The notes under the pieces: model-generated
The model's input: the letters and a program-made list of their open reading frames with translations, nothing else
Told to the model about the DNA's origin: nothing
The model's database searches: none
Position numbers and translations under genes: made by a program
DNA from: CAYXXZ01 sp964469165
Lineage (GTDB): Bacteria; Pseudomonadota; Gammaproteobacteria; Pseudomonadales; Porticoccaceae
Length of the DNA: 64,000 nucleotides
NCBI GenBank assembly: GCA_964469165.1
Contig: CAYXXZ010000002.1
Span: 1-64,000 of the forward strand
Reading direction: 5' to 3'
Shown: one piece after another, positions 61,207-64,000 of the stretch
Layout: every line of letters begins with the position of its first letter
Numbering within the stretch: the stretch's first letter is position 1

Positions 61207-63400
61207 GGCAGTTCGCCACGGCGGCCTCCTTTTTTTGCCAAAGCACAGATCTGTCATTGCTGGCGTTGCAATGTGCAGCGGCGGCTTTTTCGCCACCACC
61301 CTTTGGCGCGGCCAGCGGAATGGCGATGTGGAAGGCACTGCCTTTTCCCGGCGTGCTATCGACGCTGATGTCACCACCCAACTGGCGGATATAATCGCGG
61401 CTTTCGAAAGCGCCGATCCCCATGCCCGTAAGTCCCTTGGTCGATTCAAACGGATGGAACAGGCGGTCGCGGATGAACTCCGCATCCATGCCGCGGCCAC
61501 TATCCTCGATGTCGATTACCACCCTGTCGCGCTCCCTGCGCAGACGGGCCGTGACCACCCCTTGCGGATCCGTCGCCTCCTGGGCGTTCTGAATCAGATG
61601 GCTGAATACCGTAGCCAGGCGCTCCGGGTCTGCCGCAACGACACATTCATCCAGCGCAAGCTCCGCGCCACCCTCGTGGCTGATGCCGTCTGGCGCCGCG
61701 AATGGGCCGCGTGGCACGGGCCTGACGCCGGCTCTGCCTTTGATCACTTCCCGCAGCAGGGGCGCCACCCTGACGCTGGTATCTGTGCTGCTGCGCGTGC
61801 CGCTGCGCATTTGCTCCATCAGGCGCTGCATGCGCGCCACCGAATTTTCCACGGTCGCGATCATGTCGTCGATGAATGCGGGATTGTTGCGGTGCTTCAC
61901 CGCGTTGGAAAGAATCAGCGACTGCTGCGCGAGAATATTTTTCAGATCGTGAATCACATAGGCGGAGAGGCGGTTGAATGCGTCGAACTGCCGCGCTTCC
62001 ACCAGCGCCTTGCTCGCCAGATGCTGGGCCAGATGGGTAGCTGCCTGGCGGCCCGCCGTTTTGAGCAGATCGCGGTCTTCCCAATTGATGCCTTGTTTGA
62101 GGGCCGACTTTCTCAGCATCAGGATGGCTTCAAGTCGATCGCGAAACACCAGCGGAACGATCAGCCACAACGACCTGTCATCGCGCAGCCACGCGGGCAA
62201 TACCAGATTGTCGTAGCGGTCCGGCGCCTGTCGCCACTCGTTCAAGTCGATGACCCAGTCCTTTTCCTGTAGCCAGTCAGGCAGTTGCCCGAGACTCTCG
62301 CCAGCGTCCTGCGGCGGTGGCATTTCCCAATGGGCGAGAAGGCGCATCGGCTGGCGCTCGTCGCTCGCCCAGAGCAGCCCCGCGGGGCTGCTGACCAAGG
62401 CCGCCATCATGCGGATGATGCCCTCGGCGACACTGCTGTTGAGGCTGGCCAGGGCCAGGGTGAACTTCAGCCACTCTTCCCGATAGTCGTAGCGATAGCT
62501 GAAGAAATGCTTGCTGAGCAAGACCTGGATCCTGGCACGCAGCTTTCCCGAAAACAGCACGCTGAGCAGCAGGAGCGCAGCGGCAACGAGAAATCCCCAC
62601 TGCAATACGGTACCCCAGGAGCCGCCCAGGTATTTTATGGAATAGCCCGCAACCGCCATACCCAGCAGATATAACCCCGCCCCCATCAGGGTGACGGTGT
62701 GAAATACTATCTGCCGCGACACGTGGAGATTGATTCCCCAGTTGCTGTTGCGGGCAATCGCCACAGCCAACAGGGGCGTCGCCAGCGCATTGATCAGCCC
62801 CCGGGCTTGCCACAATTCGGTATCCATTGCGCGGAACAACAGTGTTTCGGCGTACATGAAAAAATCATACGCAAGCATCGCACCCAGGCCAAAACACAAG
62901 TATTTTATGGACCAGCGCTCGGTGTCACTGGCGTTGCGGAACAGCTGCTCGATGAGAAGCAACCCCAGCAGCGGAAAAATCAACAGCAGCACGACCACGG
63001 GCTGGTAAAGCCAGCCTATGGTCACTCCTGACAAGGCGACAAGCGAGTGCAGGATTATCGGCACCAGCGCCACGGCAAATAGCGGGAAAAACAGCCGGCG
63101 CCAGCGCCTGCCCTGGATCGACCAGGGGTCGCCTTCGCTCTGCAACCCTAGCAATTGCAGAAGAACGAACAGCCAGCAGCCATCGCGGATCAACTCGGTC
63201 AGTTGAACCACGCCGGCGACAGGGTTTTCCGCGATGGTGCTGAAGGCAATCGTCCCGGCCCACACGGACGTCACCACACAGGCCAGAAAAAGCGTGGGCC
63301 CCAGGGATTTGACGCGCCGATAGGTCAGCAACAAAATCCCGAGGATGGCGAAGCTGGCACTGGCTGCCAGGTAGGTAAAAAATCCTATATCAAACGCCAT
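61199..63400 (-). CDS. prsK: XrtA/PEP-CTERM system sensor histidine kinase PrsK
   Basis: 733 residues. Eight or so N-terminal membrane helices (from FFTYLAASASFAILGILLLT to about residue 290), a GAF-like sensor (residues about 310-450), the phosphoacceptor His484 in YVIHDLKNILAQQ, and the ATPase with HLIQNAQEATDPQG, IEDSGRGMDAEF and GMGIGAFESRDYI. It signals to PrsR encoded next to it. Its input is unknown. A 243-bp gap with no clear promoter precedes it, opposite the epimerase gene. Confidence 0.96.
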   Translation of the reverse strand: MAFDIGFFTYLAASASFAILGILLLTYRRVKSLGPTLFLACVVTSVWAGTIAFSTIAENPVAGVVQLTELIRDGCWLFVLLQLLGLQSEGDPWSIQGRRWRRLFFPLFAVALVPIILHSLVALSGVTIGWLYQPVVVLLLIFPLLGLLLIEQLFRNASDTERWSIKYLCFGLGAMLAYDFFMYAETLLFRAMDTELWQARGLINALATPLLAVAIARNSNWGINLHVSRQIVFHTVTLMGAGLYLLGMAVAGYSIKYLGGSWGTVLQWGFLVAAALLLLSVLFSGKLRARIQVLLSKHFFSYRYDYREEWLKFTLALASLNSSVAEGIIRMMAALVSSPAGLLWASDERQPMRLLAHWEMPPPQDAGESLGQLPDWLQEKDWVIDLNEWRQAPDRYDNLVLPAWLRDDRSLWLIVPLVFRDRLEAILMLRKSALKQGINWEDRDLLKTAGRQAATHLAQHLASKALVEARQFDAFNRLSAYVIHDLKNILAQQSLILSNAVKHRNNPAFIDDMIATVENSVARMQRLMEQMRSGTRSSTDTSVRVAPLLREVIKGRAGVRPVPRGPFAAPDGISHEGGAELALDECVVAADPERLATVFSHLIQNAQEATDPQGVVTARLRRERDRVVIDIEDSGRGMDAEFIRDRLFHPFESTKGLTGMGIGAFESRDYIRQLGGDISVDSTPGKGSAFHIAIPLAAPKGGGEKAAAAHCNASNDRSVLWQKKEAAVANCRE

Positions 63401-63643
63401 GAACCTGTCCTGTTTCAGACGTGAGCCGTCGTCCGTCCGCCTGGTTCCGGGCAGCGTATCTTGCGATTATGAAAATACCGAACCACTGGCGAACCCGGTG
63501 CGCTGACACCTAATTAATGGTGTTGCAGCCGCGAGCGTCTGTACGCTTTCGCACAGATGGCGCCTGGCGACAGGACTAGGCTCAAGTCATTCCAGGCATC
63601 GACGATGCAGCTCTGGCTACGTTCACCAGTACAAGATAATTTT

Positions 63644-64000
63644 ATGGATTCGTATCCCGGCGTTCAGACCCACCTCAGGCAGACACCCGCCACCTGGCTC
63701 GTGACCGGGGGCGCGGGATTCATCGGCTCTCACCTCGTGGAACAGCTGCTCGCCCTGAACCAGCGCGTGGTCGTGCTGGACAATTTCGCTACCGGCTACA
63801 GGCACAACCTGGAGGCCATCAAGCCTCTCACCGACAGGGCGCGCTTTCGTTTCATCAAGGGCGACATCCGCAATCTGAACGATTGTCGTCAGGCGGTGGA
63901 GGGCGTGGATTTCGTATTGCATCACGCAGCACTGGGCAGTGTGCCCCGCTCTCTCGAAGATCCGCTGTTGACCAACGCGGTCAACGTGAACGGCTTTCTC
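63644..64000 (+). CDS. NAD-dependent nucleotide-sugar epimerase, N-terminal part
   Basis: 119 residues from the ATG at 63644 to the window edge, so the gene is cut. [20 protein letters not shown] is the Rossmann loop, [15 protein letters not shown] and the [10 protein letters not shown] segment continue the NAD site, and [20 protein letters not shown] matches UDP-GlcNAc or UDP-GalNAc C4-epimerases of the WbpP/TviC type. It would supply amino sugars to the locus. It probably starts a further + strand gene group beyond the window. Confidence 0.9.
   Translation, partial: MDSYPGVQTHLRQTPATWLVTGGAGFIGSHLVEQLLALNQRVVVLDNFATGYRHNLEAIKPLTDRARFRFIKGDIRNLNDCRQAVEGVDFVLHHAALGSVPRSLEDPLLTNAVNVNGFL

Noticed and set aside
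1..64000. tRNA, rRNA, CRISPR, integrase or insertion sequence with transposase
   Set aside because: None was seen on reading both strands; the repeats found have no associated transposase frame in the window.

Overview
The window is high-GC DNA, most likely from a gammaproteobacterium. No rRNA or tRNA gene was seen, so this placement rests on gene families only. Almost all of it is one exosortase A (XrtA, PEP-CTERM) exopolysaccharide locus, preceded by about 8 kb of general genes. The window cuts a sulfite reductase gene at the left edge and a nucleotide-sugar epimerase gene at the right edge.

Layout. 1-8.3 kb: the end of a CysI-type sulfite reductase, three DsrE-family genes, a globin, a lipoprotein PQQ-type sugar dehydrogenase, a 150-bp tandem repeat array, a pirin, a YceI protein and two paralogous Crp/Fnr regulators. 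8.6-22.2 kb (+ strand): a tightly coupled operon-like run with an ATP-grasp/tyrosine-phosphatase fusion, a GT2, a FeeM-like N-acyl amino acid synthase, an asparagine-synthetase-like enzyme without the glutaminase cysteine, a TPR protein, an acyl carrier protein, the two exosortase-A-associated hydrolases, a pyruvyl transferase, a sulfotransferase, a polysaccharide deacetylase, a sugar-transfer ATP-grasp protein and an unknown protein. 22.2-48.5 kb (- strand): the core XrtA polysaccharide genes from the acyl-CoA ligase, Wza-type export lipoprotein, chain-length protein, tyrosine kinase and outer-membrane protein through WecB, deacetylase, FemAB protein, glycosyltransferases, XrtA itself, amidotransferase, O-antigen-ligase-like protein and flippase, ending in a di-heme HzsA-like protein. 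49-56.6 kb (+): a stand-alone low-molecular-weight tyrosine phosphatase, the XrtA-associated acyltransferase, a VAO-type flavoprotein, a PEP-CTERM substrate gene with a near-consensus sigma-54 promoter and a terminator, and the TPR lipoprotein PrsT. 57-63.4 kb (-): sensor kinase PrsK, sigma-54 activator PrsR, a 43-residue membrane protein and a VanZ-heparinase fusion.

How it fits together (inference from family knowledge). WecB and the epimerase supply amino sugars. The glycosyltransferases build a repeat unit, which the flippase, the Wzc-like pair (chain-length protein plus kinase), the Wza-like lipoprotein and the barrel protein polymerise and export. Pyruvyl and sulfate groups, deacetylation and possibly acyl groups decorate it. 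XrtA cleaves and sorts PEP-CTERM proteins such as the one at 52616. PrsK-PrsR with RpoN probably switches that substrate on.

The intergenic spaces are filled with dispersed inverted repeats: a palindrome with core GGGGCAATTCATGAATTG, a GTAGGAGCCTGCC hairpin, an AGCTTATAGC-type inverted-repeat element and an AAATTTCC module. Some supply the ends of genes. The least understood part is the acyl/ATP-grasp module in the + operon (8.6-22.2 kb).
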